Assembly (NCBI RefSeq): GCF_024436415.1
Contig: NZ_JAFMZQ010000001.1
Location: forward strand, 62,001 to 126,000
Source of the DNA: Pedobacter deserti
GTDB taxonomy: Bacteria; Bacteroidota; Bacteroidia; Sphingobacteriales; Sphingobacteriaceae
Reading direction: 5' to 3'
Length of the DNA stretch: 64,000 nucleotides
The notes beneath the pieces were generated by a model. That model saw only the letters and a list, made by a program, of their open reading frames with translations. It was not told the origin of the DNA and searched no databases. Shown here in pieces: positions 51,267 through 59,864 of this stretch. Both the position numbers and the translations under genes were made by a program. Within the stretch, counting starts at the first letter, position 1, and every line of letters begins with the position of its first letter.

Positions 51267-52196
51267 ACTGGTCAGCATCTGCAAGCGCAAGCGCGATTTT
51301 GGCAGTTGCGCAGCAACCTGCGAAGCCGTTACATTAAAATGCTGCTCAGCGAGCTCCCCGCCCGCCATCCCATGAAGATAGCAGCCAGTAATGGCAGCCT
51401 CATTTGGAGCGTACCCCTGGGCCACAAGAGCAGCGATCACACCTGTCAGCACATCGCCCATACCACCCTGCGACATGGCCGGTCCGCCGCTCGTATTAAT
51501 GTAGACCTGTCCCGACTGCTCAACTATGAACGTATACCTGTTCTTTAAAACCACAACAACCTTTTGTTTTTTTGCATACTTGATCGCGGTCTGCAGCCTG
51601 CCCCACCAGTTGTCATGTACACCAAAAAGCCGGTCAAATTCCTTTACATGCGGCGTAAGCACCGTGCCCGCCCTCAGCTCGTTAAGTGCAGGCCGGCTTA
51701 CCGATAAATAATTAAGGCCTTCCGCGTCTATAACAAGCGGCACTTGCTGCGACATTACACATTCCAGGAGGTTCAGGTCGGTACCCGACACTTTGCCGGT
51801 CAACTGTAAACCCGGACCAAGGGCTATGGCGGAGTAAGTGTCAAGAGCCGCCGGACCAACCAGGTCCTTGCGGTCTGCGTACATCGCTTCCGGCAAAGTT
51901 ACATTCAGCGCATTAAGGCCCTGCTCCGGTATAGCCACCGTGGTCAGACCCGCCCCGGCATACACGCTGCCCATCGCCGTGAGCAATGCCGCACCCATCG
52001 TCTGCGGAGCACCTGCAACAATCAGCAGATGTCCGTAATCGCCTTTGTGACTGAACTCGGCACGCGGGCGCAGCAGCCTGCTTACATCGCCGGCCGTTAC
52101 CATCATAAATGCAGAAGCGATATCCGTTCCAGGTGTCGCGGTAATGTCTGCGGGTGCAGACGCATCAGGCAAAAAGTCGTTCAATAACCTGTTCAT
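51261..52196 (-). CDS. nnrD: ADP-dependent NAD(P)H-hydrate dehydratase (NnrD), without NnrE domain
   Basis: This 311-residue protein repairs hydrated NAD(P)H. RPRAEFSHKGDYGHLLIVAG, GSVYAGAGLTTVAIPEQ, LTPHVKEFDRLFG and QGGMGDVLTGVIAALVAQG are the family's blocks. Most Bacteroidota encode a bifunctional protein of about 500 residues with the NnrE epimerase in front. Here the N-terminal 45 residues look like the linker, and uvrA ends 4 nt before the start, so the epimerase half is not in this gene. An NnrE may exist elsewhere. It is probably expressed with uvrA, and convergent with the anti-sigma-like gene. Confidence 0.88.
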   Translation of the reverse strand: MNRLLNDFLPDASAPADITATPGTDIASAFMMVTAGDVSRLLRPRAEFSHKGDYGHLLIVAGAPQTMGAALLTAMGSVYAGAGLTTVAIPEQGLNALNVTLPEAMYADRKDLVGPAALDTYSAIALGPGLQLTGKVSGTDLNLLECVMSQQVPLVIDAEGLNYLSVSRPALNELRAGTVLTPHVKEFDRLFGVHDNWWGRLQTAIKYAKKQKVVVVLKNRYTFIVEQSGQVYINTSGGPAMSQGGMGDVLTGVIAALVAQGYAPNEAAITGCYLHGMAGGELAEQHFNVTASQVAAQLPKSRLRLQMLTSS

Positions 52197-52200
52197 ACAA

Positions 52201-55047
52201 CTATGATAAGCCCATCTCTTTTTTCAGGAACTTGCCGGTCAGACTGATCGGATTCTGGATCAAACCTTCCGGGGTACCCTCAAAAATGATCCTTCCGCCA
52301 CCGGCTCCGCCTTCTTCACCGAGGTCTATCACCCAATCGGCCACCTTTACCACATCCAGGTTATGCTCTATCACCAGCACCGTATTACCACGGTCTACCA
52401 ACTCGTTCAGCACTCCCAGAAGCACATGAATATCCTCAAAATGCAGTCCCGTAGTAGGCTCATCCAGGATATAAAAAGTGCGGCCGGTATCCTTCTTCGA
52501 CAGCTCCGTAGCAAGCTTAACGCGCTGCGCTTCGCCGCCCGACAGCGTAATGGACGACTGCCCGAGGGTAATATATCCCAGGCCTACATCTTTCAGGGTT
52601 TTTATCTTCCGGTAGATCACCGGCATATTCTCGAAAAAGTCGCAGGCGTCCTCAATACTCATATCAAGGACATCGCTGATCGACTTGCCCCGGTAACGCA
52701 CTTCAAGTGTCTCGCGGTTATACCGCTTTCCGCCGCATTCCTCACAAGGCACCTGAACGTCCGGCAGGAAATTCATCTCAATCACCTTCATTCCGGCGCC
52801 CTGACAAGTCTCGCAGCGCCCGCCCTTTACGTTGAACGAAAAACGGCCGGGCTTATAGCCTCTTATTTTAGCCTCGGGTAATTGTACAAACAGGTTGCGG
52901 ATATCCGAGAATACCCCGGTATAAGTAGAGGGATTAGACCTTGGCGTCCGTCCGATCGGTGCCTGATCTATCTCAATCACTTTATCGATCTCTTTCAGAC
53001 CGTTCACCTTCTCGTAAGGAAGCGGGTGTTTCTTAGCCCTGAAAAAATGATGATTCAGAATCGGGTAAAGGGTTTCTGTGATCAAGCTCGACTTACCACT
53101 CCCCGAAACGCCCGTTACCGCAATAAACTTACCCAGAGGGAAGTCGACCGACACCTCCTTTAAATTATGACCGCTGGCCTTTATGATGGAAAGCTTGGCC
53201 CCGGAACCTTTCCTGCGCTTCTTAGGTACTTCAATCGCTTTTCTGCCGTTAAGGTAAGCCGCCGTGAGCGTATCCGACTGCAGGATATCATCAGGTTTGC
53301 CCTGCGCCACAATACGTCCGCCATGTACACCAGCTGCCGGGCCCACATCAATCACATGGTCCGCTTCCAGGATCATATCCTTATCATGCTCAACAACCAG
53401 CACCGTATTGCCCAGATCGCGAAGATTTTTCAGCGCATTAATCAGCCGCTCATTATCGCGCTGGTGCAAACCAATACTAGGTTCATCCAGAATGTACATC
53501 ACGTTCATCAGTTGCGAACCAATTTGAGTGGCCAGCCTGATTCGCTGAGCTTCCCCGCCGGAAAGCGTACGCGCCGTACGGTCTAGCGACAAATAATTAA
53601 GCCCTACATCACTCAGAAAACCCAGACGTGCCCTTATCTCCTTGAGCACCTCGCGGGCAATGGTGTTCTGCCGTTCGCTAAGACGGCTTTCCAAGCCCTC
53701 GAACCAGCTTCTCAAACCGGCAATATCCATGTCCGATAACTCGAAAATATTCTTACCGTCTATCTTAAAATGCAGACTCTCCTTTTTCAGTCGGGCGCCA
53801 TTACAAACCGGACAGGTCTTTAACTTCCTGAAAGCCTCCAGATCATCTGCAGAACCTTCCGACTTACGCTCCTGTTGTTCTTCCAACAACTTAATAATGC
53901 CATCGAACGTAACATGGTAACTCTGAACATTCCATTTATTGTATTCCACCGATACATTGAGCAGGTCAGGCGCCCCGTTCAAAATCAGGTTGATGTTCTC
54001 TTCACCCAGTTTTTCCAGGGGGGTCGACAACGAGAAACCGTATTTTTTGGCCAGTGCCTTCAGGACCTGGAACATCCATATATCGCGATACTCACCCAAA
54101 GGGGCAAGTCCGCCGTTAACAATACTCAATTTAGGATTCGGTATTACCGAATCACGGTCGATCACAAAAATATAGCCCAGGCCATCGCAGTTTTCGCAGG
54201 CCCCGTAGGGGGAATTAAACGAAAAGCTGTTAGGTTGCGGCTCGTCGTACGATATACCCGTCGTGGGGCACATCAGAAAGCGACTGAAATGTGCCACATT
54301 GTTCTCCTTATCACTGATCTTGATAATGCCTTTACCCAGGCGCATCGCCGTTTGCAGGGAATCCTGAAGACGCTTCAGATCCTTGCGGTCTATGAGCAGG
54401 CGGTCTACCACAATTTCAATATCATGAATCTTGTAGCGGTCGACCTGCATTTTGGGCACAATATCCTGTATATCCCCATCTACGCGCACTTTCAAATAGC
54501 CCTGCTTGCGGATTTGCTCAAACAGTTCGCGGTAATGACCCTTACGGCCCTTAACCACCGGAGCCAGCACGTTGACCGCCAGTCCGTCAAATTTTTTCAG
54601 GATAGCGTTCAAAATCTGGTCCTCACTCATCCGCTCCATCTTCTCACCAGTATTATAAGAATACGCGTCTGCGGTCCTCGCATACAGCAGACGCATAAAG
54701 TCATATATCTCCGTAATGGTACCTACTGTAGAACGTGGGTTCTTGCTCGTCGTTTTCTGTTCAATGGCAATCACCGGACTCAGACCCGAAACTTTATCCA
54801 CATCCGGCCGTTCCATGCCGCCCATAAACTGCCGCGAATAAGCACTGAACGTTTCCATGTAACGGCGCTGTCCCTCCGCATAAATGGTATCAAAAGCAAG
54901 TGAAGATTTACCGCTGCCGCTGAGGCCTGTAATGACCACAAGCTGATTTCTTGGAAAAGAGACGTCTATATCTTTTAGATTGTGTACCCTGGCTCCATAA
55001 ACTTCAACATCCTTTTGCTCGCCGAGGTCGATCGTATTTTTACTCAT
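52201..55047 (-). CDS. uvrA: Excinuclease ABC subunit A
   Basis: This 948-residue cytoplasmic ATPase recognises bulky DNA lesions in nucleotide excision repair. First Walker A is GLSGSGKSSLAFDTIYAEGQ, second is GVSGSGKSSLITETLYP; both ABC signatures (LSGGEAQRIRLATQ and LSGGEAQRVKLATE) are present. Zinc-binding CxxC pairs are visible in CENCDG, CPVCNGARL, CETCQGAG and CEECGGKRYN. Length is standard. A TACCTTTG -7 element lies 19 nt upstream of the ATG. It is followed by nnrD after 4 nt. Confidence 0.98.
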   Translation of the reverse strand: MSKNTIDLGEQKDVEVYGARVHNLKDIDVSFPRNQLVVITGLSGSGKSSLAFDTIYAEGQRRYMETFSAYSRQFMGGMERPDVDKVSGLSPVIAIEQKTTSKNPRSTVGTITEIYDFMRLLYARTADAYSYNTGEKMERMSEDQILNAILKKFDGLAVNVLAPVVKGRKGHYRELFEQIRKQGYLKVRVDGDIQDIVPKMQVDRYKIHDIEIVVDRLLIDRKDLKRLQDSLQTAMRLGKGIIKISDKENNVAHFSRFLMCPTTGISYDEPQPNSFSFNSPYGACENCDGLGYIFVIDRDSVIPNPKLSIVNGGLAPLGEYRDIWMFQVLKALAKKYGFSLSTPLEKLGEENINLILNGAPDLLNVSVEYNKWNVQSYHVTFDGIIKLLEEQQERKSEGSADDLEAFRKLKTCPVCNGARLKKESLHFKIDGKNIFELSDMDIAGLRSWFEGLESRLSERQNTIAREVLKEIRARLGFLSDVGLNYLSLDRTARTLSGGEAQRIRLATQIGSQLMNVMYILDEPSIGLHQRDNERLINALKNLRDLGNTVLVVEHDKDMILEADHVIDVGPAAGVHGGRIVAQGKPDDILQSDTLTAAYLNGRKAIEVPKKRRKGSGAKLSIIKASGHNLKEVSVDFPLGKFIAVTGVSGSGKSSLITETLYPILNHHFFRAKKHPLPYEKVNGLKEIDKVIEIDQAPIGRTPRSNPSTYTGVFSDIRNLFVQLPEAKIRGYKPGRFSFNVKGGRCETCQGAGMKVIEMNFLPDVQVPCEECGGKRYNRETLEVRYRGKSISDVLDMSIEDACDFFENMPVIYRKIKTLKDVGLGYITLGQSSITLSGGEAQRVKLATELSKKDTGRTFYILDEPTTGLHFEDIHVLLGVLNELVDRGNTVLVIEHNLDVVKVADWVIDLGEEGGAGGGRIIFEGTPEGLIQNPISLTGKFLKKEMGLS

Positions 55048-55066
55048 ATCATTTTTAAAACGTTAG

Positions 55067-55074
55067 CAAAGGTA
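55067..55074 (-). promoter_or_regulatory. -7 element of uvrA-nnrD
   Basis: On the minus strand TACCTTTG fits TAnnTTTG and ends 19 nt before the uvrA start. No SOS-type operator was recognised by eye. Confidence 0.6.
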
Positions 55075-55092
55075 AATCATTATCAGCTAAAA

Positions 55093-56154
55093 CTACCATA
55101 CAATGGTGGTGTCCTGAACCGTGGGGTGACCCGTACAAACCAGCACCCGGCCGGCGGCAACCTCCTGGTCTGTCAGCACTTCGTTATAATCCATACGCAC
55201 AGCGCCGCGGGTGCAGGTGGCGGTGCAACTGCTGCATATTCCGGCGCGACAGCTATAGGGCAGATCAATGTGATTTTCAAGCGCCACGGTCAATATCGTT
55301 TTGTCGTACGGCACAGAAAGCTTATGCTCCCGCCCCTGGTACAACAGGGTTACCCCATAAGTGTTTGTATCCTTGATCACCTTTTCCGTGGTGTCGTCCT
55401 CATCCACCTCATCTTCAGGCAAAACGAACGTCTCCCGTCTGATCTGCTCGACCTTGAAACCCAACTGCAGCAGCGTAATGCGACAGGTAAGCATATAGTC
55501 GGCCGGGCCACAGGTATAAAACAGTGCATCCGCAGGATCGAACTCCAGGTATTCTTTTACCACCTTCTCAATCAGAAACACGTTGAGCCGGGCCATCAGC
55601 AGATTCTTGGCGCCACTGTTTACATAGATCAGCTTAAACCGGCCCGGATACTCGGCCTGCAAAGCCTCCAGCTCCTTGTAAAACAGCGTTTCGTCTACCC
55701 CGCGCGTACTATAGATCAGTTTTATCTTAGATCGGTTCTCCTGATGCAGGGCTGTTTTAAGCATGGCAAATAGCGGTGTAATACCTACCCCGGCGGCAAA
55801 CAGAAAGACAGACCTTTCCTGTTCCGGCCGTGGCACATACGTGAACTGTCCGTTGGGACGCAATGCGGTAAGTACATCGCCTACCGAGGTTTTATGATGC
55901 AGAAACCTGGATATCTCGCCGTTCTCAACCCGCTTGATGGCGATACTCAAGGTTTCGCCGCTTCCCGGTTCACTGCATATGGAGTACGAACGCCTCAGCT
56001 CGCGGCCATCCACGTCAAAAACAAGCGTAAGGAACTGTCCGGCCAGGTAGGTGACTTCCGCATCATCCAACACATCAAACCGCAGCAGCAAAGTCTCTCC
56101 GGCGCCAAAAATCATTTCCTTAATCTGCAGTTTCAACAATTCCATAGGAGACAT
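55093..56154 (-). CDS. Ferredoxin-NADP reductase-type oxidoreductase with 2Fe-2S domain (PaaE/Hmp-like)
   Basis: From the ATG at 56154 the product has 353 residues; ATGs at 56145 and 56187 are possible alternatives, but the last is only 10 nt past a terminator. An FAD-binding domain (RRSYSICSEPGSGE; about 50-110), an NAD(P)-binding domain (FLFAAGVGITPLFAML; YTCGPADYM) and a C-terminal plant-type 2Fe-2S domain with CRAGICSSCTATC and LVCTGHP are seen in this order. This is the layout of PaaE and similar electron-transfer reductases that feed oxygenases. No oxygenase is encoded nearby, so its partner is unknown. Confidence 0.88.
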   Translation of the reverse strand: MSPMELLKLQIKEMIFGAGETLLLRFDVLDDAEVTYLAGQFLTLVFDVDGRELRRSYSICSEPGSGETLSIAIKRVENGEISRFLHHKTSVGDVLTALRPNGQFTYVPRPEQERSVFLFAAGVGITPLFAMLKTALHQENRSKIKLIYSTRGVDETLFYKELEALQAEYPGRFKLIYVNSGAKNLLMARLNVFLIEKVVKEYLEFDPADALFYTCGPADYMLTCRITLLQLGFKVEQIRRETFVLPEDEVDEDDTTEKVIKDTNTYGVTLLYQGREHKLSVPYDKTILTVALENHIDLPYSCRAGICSSCTATCTRGAVRMDYNEVLTDQEVAAGRVLVCTGHPTVQDTTIVW

Positions 56155-56196
56155 AAGTATCGTGCTCAAAATAACCATTCTGACCATAAATAAAAA

Positions 56197-56224
56197 GCCG
56201 CGCTGATATATGAATCAGCGCGGC
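56197..56224 (-). terminator. Rho-independent terminator of the lytic transglycosylase gene
   Basis: On the minus strand an 11-bp GC-rich stem (GCCGCGCTGAT arm) with a 6-nt loop is followed by TTTTTATTTA. It lies 26 nt after the transglycosylase stop. Confidence 0.87.
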
Positions 56225-56250
56225 GCCCATTTGTAGAAGTATTGGCAAGC

Positions 56251-57111
56251 TTAGTTATAAGCATTTGTTTCGTTAGCGGCATTATATGCCAGGAGTGCAC
56301 GCGGCGCCTTGTATCCGTAACGCACCGGGTCCTCCATAATTTCTTTCATGGAAATAAGCTTGTACACATAACCGCCGGTTTCCCGGTTAAGCTTCATTTT
56401 GAAGTAATTGTCCTGATTCTGACGGTCGATCTGTGCCCGCATATGTCCGTCACCTACATTGTAAGCAGCGGCAACAAGCGTCCAGCTTTCAAAAATATCG
56501 TAAAGCTCTCTCAGATATTTTGCAGCTGCAATGGTCGACTTGCGAAGATTCTTCCGTTCATCGACCTTCGAGTTTACCGTAAGCCCGTAGCTGCGTGCCG
56601 TTGCCGGCATAAACTGCCAGAAACCAGCAGCACCTTTCGGCGACACTCCGCCACGCAGACCCGACTCTACCAAAGGCACATACTTGAAATCTTCTGGAAT
56701 ACCGTAGCTGGCCAGAATAGGCTCTACTACAGGGAACCACTCTGCCGCTTTGCGGTGGAGCCTGTTGGTTTGCAATCTGCTATAGCTGAAACTTGATAAA
56801 ATCTTTCTCATCTTGCGCTCAACCTTTGCATCGCCAAGCGGAAGTGTTTCATCAGCAAAACTCAGTGTTGCCATGGTAGACAATGGTGCTTTACGCACTT
56901 TGGCAGCTGTTTTTGCAATCATCACCGGAAAACCAGTGATGCCGGCATAGGAAGGATCTAAAAAATCACTTATACCTATGGTATCTAAGCTCGTTGTTTC
57001 TTCTTGTTTTTTGAGGCCATCTTCTACTTGGGGCATGTTATAAGCAAACACTCGGGCCATGATCAGCAATGTCAAAATCACTGCGCATGTTAGGATGTGT
57101 TTTTTTATCAT
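56251..57111 (-). CDS. Lytic transglycosylase (SLT domain)
   Basis: This 286-residue protein has an N-terminal signal or anchor helix (about 5-24). The SLT domain (about 130-260) starts IPEDFKYVPLVESGLRGGVS; E149 is the catalytic acid, and SPKGAAGFWQFMPATARSYG and VAAAYNVGDGHMRAQI are the usual second and third blocks. It cleaves peptidoglycan glycan strands to anhydro-muramyl ends. It lacks the LysM domains found in MltD. A TATATTTG -7 element lies 39 nt upstream and a strong terminator follows. Confidence 0.92.
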   Translation of the reverse strand: MIKKHILTCAVILTLLIMARVFAYNMPQVEDGLKKQEETTSLDTIGISDFLDPSYAGITGFPVMIAKTAAKVRKAPLSTMATLSFADETLPLGDAKVERKMRKILSSFSYSRLQTNRLHRKAAEWFPVVEPILASYGIPEDFKYVPLVESGLRGGVSPKGAAGFWQFMPATARSYGLTVNSKVDERKNLRKSTIAAAKYLRELYDIFESWTLVAAAYNVGDGHMRAQIDRQNQDNYFKMKLNRETGGYVYKLISMKEIMEDPVRYGYKAPRALLAYNAANETNAYN

Positions 57112-57150
57112 CTTCCTCCTTCTTTAGGGTTTAACAATATAAAACGCCTG

Positions 57151-57158
57151 CAAATATA
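57151..57158 (-). promoter_or_regulatory. -7 element of the lytic transglycosylase gene
   Basis: On the minus strand TATATTTG fits TAnnTTTG and ends 39 nt before the ATG at 57111. Confidence 0.5.
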
Positions 57159-57345
57159 CAGCATACCAACCTTATTACCAAGCAATTACGGAATTAACTG
57201 CCAAAAACGCAGTTTAAACCGCCATAAAGGCCGATTTTATTTAGGATGCATACAGTTCGGGAAAACTCGCCTTTTCATACGTAAAAAGGGCCGGGAAAGG
57301 TTCGTTGAAAGATGGGTTTGAACGAGGTTTGAGTTAGGTTTGCTA

Positions 57346-57353
57346 TACCTTTG
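57346..57353 (+). promoter_or_regulatory. Unassigned -7 element next to a palindrome
   Basis: TACCTTTG is a perfect TAnnTTTG and lies 4 nt before the ACCCCATGGGGT palindrome. The nearest real start codon is about 190 nt downstream, so a leader RNA or a small RNA could begin here. Confidence 0.4.
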
Positions 57354-57499
57354 CATGACCCCATGGGGTATACCAAACCCCTCCCAATCGCCTAAGTAAC
57401 CTAAGTCGGTGAGACACTTTCGCCGGGCTATGTAAACCCTCTGTTCCTGCTTACTGTGAACTAATCCAAAAACAATACATCGTTATGCTGCTTTTTTGG

Positions 57500-57507
57500 T
57501 AACTTTG
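57500..57507 (+). promoter_or_regulatory. -7 element of the pseudouridine synthase gene
   Basis: TAACTTTG fits TAnnTTTG and ends 32 nt before the ATG at 57540. Confidence 0.55.
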
Positions 57508-57539
57508 TGCCCGCATGTTTTTGCGGATAAAAGCGTACC

Positions 57540-58742
57540 ATGGTAAATAACAACAAAAGGAACAGTCGGGATGACAAGTCCAAAGCGGGAAGCCGCAGTG
57601 CTGAAGGAAGAAGAGCAGAGGGAAAACGTACAGAAGGCAGGGCGCCTTCATCAAGAAGATTTGAAGATAAACCAGGGCGGAAATTTGAGGACAAGCCCGG
57701 CAGGAAGTTTGAAGATAAAGCAGGCAGAAAGTTTGAGAGTAAGCCAGACAGAAAGTTCGAAGATAAGCCTGCAGGAAAATTCGGAGACAGAAAAACAGAA
57801 GCCCCTAAGTTTGCAGACAGCCGTCCGTTCAGGAAACGGGAAACGGCATCAGGAAATCCAAGATCATTTTCTAGAGACAAGCAGGAAAGAGGTCCGCGCG
57901 AGAATCGCCCTGAGCGCTCAGAACGCCGTGATTTCAGAAAACCTTACGGCGGCCATGATAAAGGTGAGCGCATAGACAACGGACCTAACCTCCGGGGCCG
58001 GAAAAATGTTGCCGCGAAAGACGATGGGTTGATCCGCCTGAACAGGTACATCGCCAATTCAGGCATTTGCTCGCGCCGCAAGGCCGATGAACTGATTACC
58101 GCGGGAGTCATTTCGGTAAATGGCGACGTAGTATCAGAGCTTGGCTTTAAGGTAGACCCGAGAAAAGACGTTGTAAAGTACAACGGCGAATTGCTGAAAC
58201 GCGAAAAAAAGGTTTATGTATTGCTCAACAAACCTAAAGATTATATTACCACCACCGACGATCCGCAGGAGCGCCGTACCGTGATGCACCTCGTGGAAAA
58301 GGCAAGCCGGGAGCGCATTTACCCGGTGGGACGCCTTGACCGGAACACCACAGGGCTTTTGCTGATGACGAACGATGGTGAACTGGCAGACAAGCTTTCG
58401 CATCCTAAAAACGGTATCACGAAAATATATCATGTAGAACTAAACCGTAACCTTTCGCAGGGTGATATGAATAAGATTCAGTTCGGACTGGAGCTGGAGG
58501 ACGGCTTCATTAAACCTGACTCGGTATCGTATGTAACGGGTGCATCGAAAAAGGAAATCGGCATACAGATACATAGTGGCAAAAACCGCATTGTACGCCG
58601 GATATTTGAACATCTTGGTTACGATGTGGTAAAACTCGACCGTGTGGTTTATGGAAACCTGACAAAGAAAGATCTGCCAAGGGGCAAATGGCGCTTTCTG
58701 GAAGAACATGAACTGATCCAGATTAAACACCTGATAAAATAA
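57540..58742 (+). CDS. Large-subunit rRNA pseudouridine synthase (RluB/RsuA-like) with basic repeat tail
   Basis: This 400-residue protein has a basic, disordered N-terminal extension (1-165) rich in Lys, Arg, Glu and Asp, including five 8-residue repeats like FEDKPGRK at 41-80. The S4 RNA-binding domain follows (IRLNRYIANSGICSRRKADE, about 165-210), then the RsuA/RluB catalytic domain with GRLDRNTTGLLLMTNDGELA, where the Asp is the catalytic residue. The family makes pseudouridine in 23S or 16S rRNA. The extension may tether the enzyme to rRNA, as other Bacteroidota RluB proteins also have basic tails. It is 7 nt upstream of the lactonase gene. Confidence 0.9.
   Translation: MVNNNKRNSRDDKSKAGSRSAEGRRAEGKRTEGRAPSSRRFEDKPGRKFEDKPGRKFEDKAGRKFESKPDRKFEDKPAGKFGDRKTEAPKFADSRPFRKRETASGNPRSFSRDKQERGPRENRPERSERRDFRKPYGGHDKGERIDNGPNLRGRKNVAAKDDGLIRLNRYIANSGICSRRKADELITAGVISVNGDVVSELGFKVDPRKDVVKYNGELLKREKKVYVLLNKPKDYITTTDDPQERRTVMHLVEKASRERIYPVGRLDRNTTGLLLMTNDGELADKLSHPKNGITKIYHVELNRNLSQGDMNKIQFGLELEDGFIKPDSVSYVTGASKKEIGIQIHSGKNRIVRRIFEHLGYDVVKLDRVVYGNLTKKDLPRGKWRFLEEHELIQIKHLIK
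57660..57779 (+). repeat. Five 24-bp coding repeats in the pseudouridine synthase gene
   Basis: Five consecutive 24-bp units encode residues 41-80, with consensus FEDKPGRK. The units differ mostly at third codon positions, so the peptide is more conserved than the DNA. The copy number could vary between strains. Confidence 0.85.
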
Positions 58743-58749
58743 AAACCAA

Positions 58750-59862
58750 ATGAAAACTGGCCTTGTTCTTATTGCGATAATCATCACGACTATGCAAGGT
58801 TACAGTCAGAAGAAAGGTTTTACCCTGTTGACGGGTACCTACACCAATACGGGGAAAAGTGAAGGGATCTATATTTTTGAGTTCGATCCTGCGACCGGTG
58901 ACGCTGTGCAAAGGGGCGTAGCTAAAGGTGTTGATAACCCGAGCTACCTGAATTTGAGCCGGGATAACAGGTTTGTCTATGCTGTAAATGAAACCGGGGA
59001 AACCAGCGCCGCTAGTGCTTTCTCGTACAACAGGAGCCTGCAGCAGCTTAGGTTTTTAAACAAGCTCAGCACAGACGGGGCCGATCCTTGTTATGTGATT
59101 TCGGACGGCAGGCATGTGATTACTGCAAATTATACTGGCGGCAGTATTTCTGTATTTGATATTGCAGCCGATGGCAGCCTGGGCAAGCTTAAACAGCGGA
59201 TACAGCATGAAGGCAGCAGCGCTAACCAGGAACGGCAGGAAAGCAGCCACGTACACATGGTGCAGTTTACGCCCGATGGTAAATATGTGGTGGTGAATGA
59301 TCTGGGTACCGACAAAGTATACCTTTATCAGTATAACCCGGTAGATACAGGTCTGGTGCTCACCGCTCACCAAAGCCTTTCTATTACGCCGGGCGCAGGC
59401 CCGCGCCACCTTGTATTTAATGCCGCAGGCGATTATGCCTACCTCGTACATGAACTTGACGGCGGCATCACGGTACTGTCTTACGCAAATGGAATTTTGA
59501 AGCCTCTGCAGGAAGTAAACATGAACGGCGACAACTTCCTGGGTGAGAACGGCGGTGCGGATATTCACCTTTCTCCCGACGGGCGCTTTCTGTACGCGAG
59601 TAACCGGGGGTCTGAAAATAAAATTGCCATCTTTGCGGTAGGCGAAGACGGCCGGCTGACCAAAAGGAAACTGGTAAGCACTATGGGTAAAGGGCCCAGG
59701 AATTTTACGCTTGACCCTACCGGCAAATACCTGCTCGTGGCCAACCAGCAGAGCGATATGGTTGTCGTGTTCGAAAGAGATGCAAAGAGCGGCGACCTTA
59801 AGGACACGGGTAAGCGTATCGCTGTGGGCGCACCTTCCTGCCTGCTGTTTACAGGCGATTAA
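58750..59862 (+). CDS. Lactonase family protein (6-phosphogluconolactonase-type seven-bladed propeller)
   Basis: This 370-residue protein has a signal peptide (MKTGLVLIAIIITTMQGYSQ), so it acts outside the cytoplasm, unlike E. coli Pgl. Propeller blocks include LLTGTYTNTGKSEGIYIFEF, GGSISVFDIAADGSLG, HMVQFTPDGKYVVVNDLGTD, GAGPRHLVFNAAGDYAYLVH and DIHLSPDGRFLYASNRGSE, matching the YbhE/Pgl group. The substrate may be a sugar lactone, for instance one made by a periplasmic sugar dehydrogenase. It follows the pseudouridine synthase gene by 7 nt and is convergent with bshA, which ends 2 nt away. Confidence 0.9.
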   Translation: MKTGLVLIAIIITTMQGYSQKKGFTLLTGTYTNTGKSEGIYIFEFDPATGDAVQRGVAKGVDNPSYLNLSRDNRFVYAVNETGETSAASAFSYNRSLQQLRFLNKLSTDGADPCYVISDGRHVITANYTGGSISVFDIAADGSLGKLKQRIQHEGSSANQERQESSHVHMVQFTPDGKYVVVNDLGTDKVYLYQYNPVDTGLVLTAHQSLSITPGAGPRHLVFNAAGDYAYLVHELDGGITVLSYANGILKPLQEVNMNGDNFLGENGGADIHLSPDGRFLYASNRGSENKIAIFAVGEDGRLTKRKLVSTMGKGPRNFTLDPTGKYLLVANQQSDMVVVFERDAKSGDLKDTGKRIAVGAPSCLLFTGD

Positions 59863-59864
59863 GC

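Larger units (their letters stand above)
57112..57539. other. Intergenic stretch with divergent promoters and a 12-bp palindrome
   Basis: No gene is credible here. It holds the lytic transglycosylase promoter (57151-57158, minus strand), an unassigned TACCTTTG (57346-57353), a perfect palindrome ACCCCATGGGGT (57358-57369), a direct repeat CCTAAG (57392 region) and the promoter of the pseudouridine synthase (57500-57507). A tiny frame, ATG at 57355, would give 14 residues, MTPWGIPNPSQSPK. Confidence 0.55.

Noticed and set aside
53875..54903. A 342-residue plus-strand open frame inside uvrA.
   Set aside because: It is antisense to conserved uvrA coding sequence, is rich in His, Gln and Arg, and has no recognisable domain.
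57660..57779. Possible CRISPR-like array of 24-bp units.
   Set aside because: The units are directly adjacent without spacers and keep an open reading frame, so they are protein repeats.
57461..57880. Minus-strand frame with SNFLPGL-type repeats.
   Set aside because: The repeats are the mirror image of the coding 24-bp repeats in the pseudouridine synthase gene; it has no start context or homology of its own.
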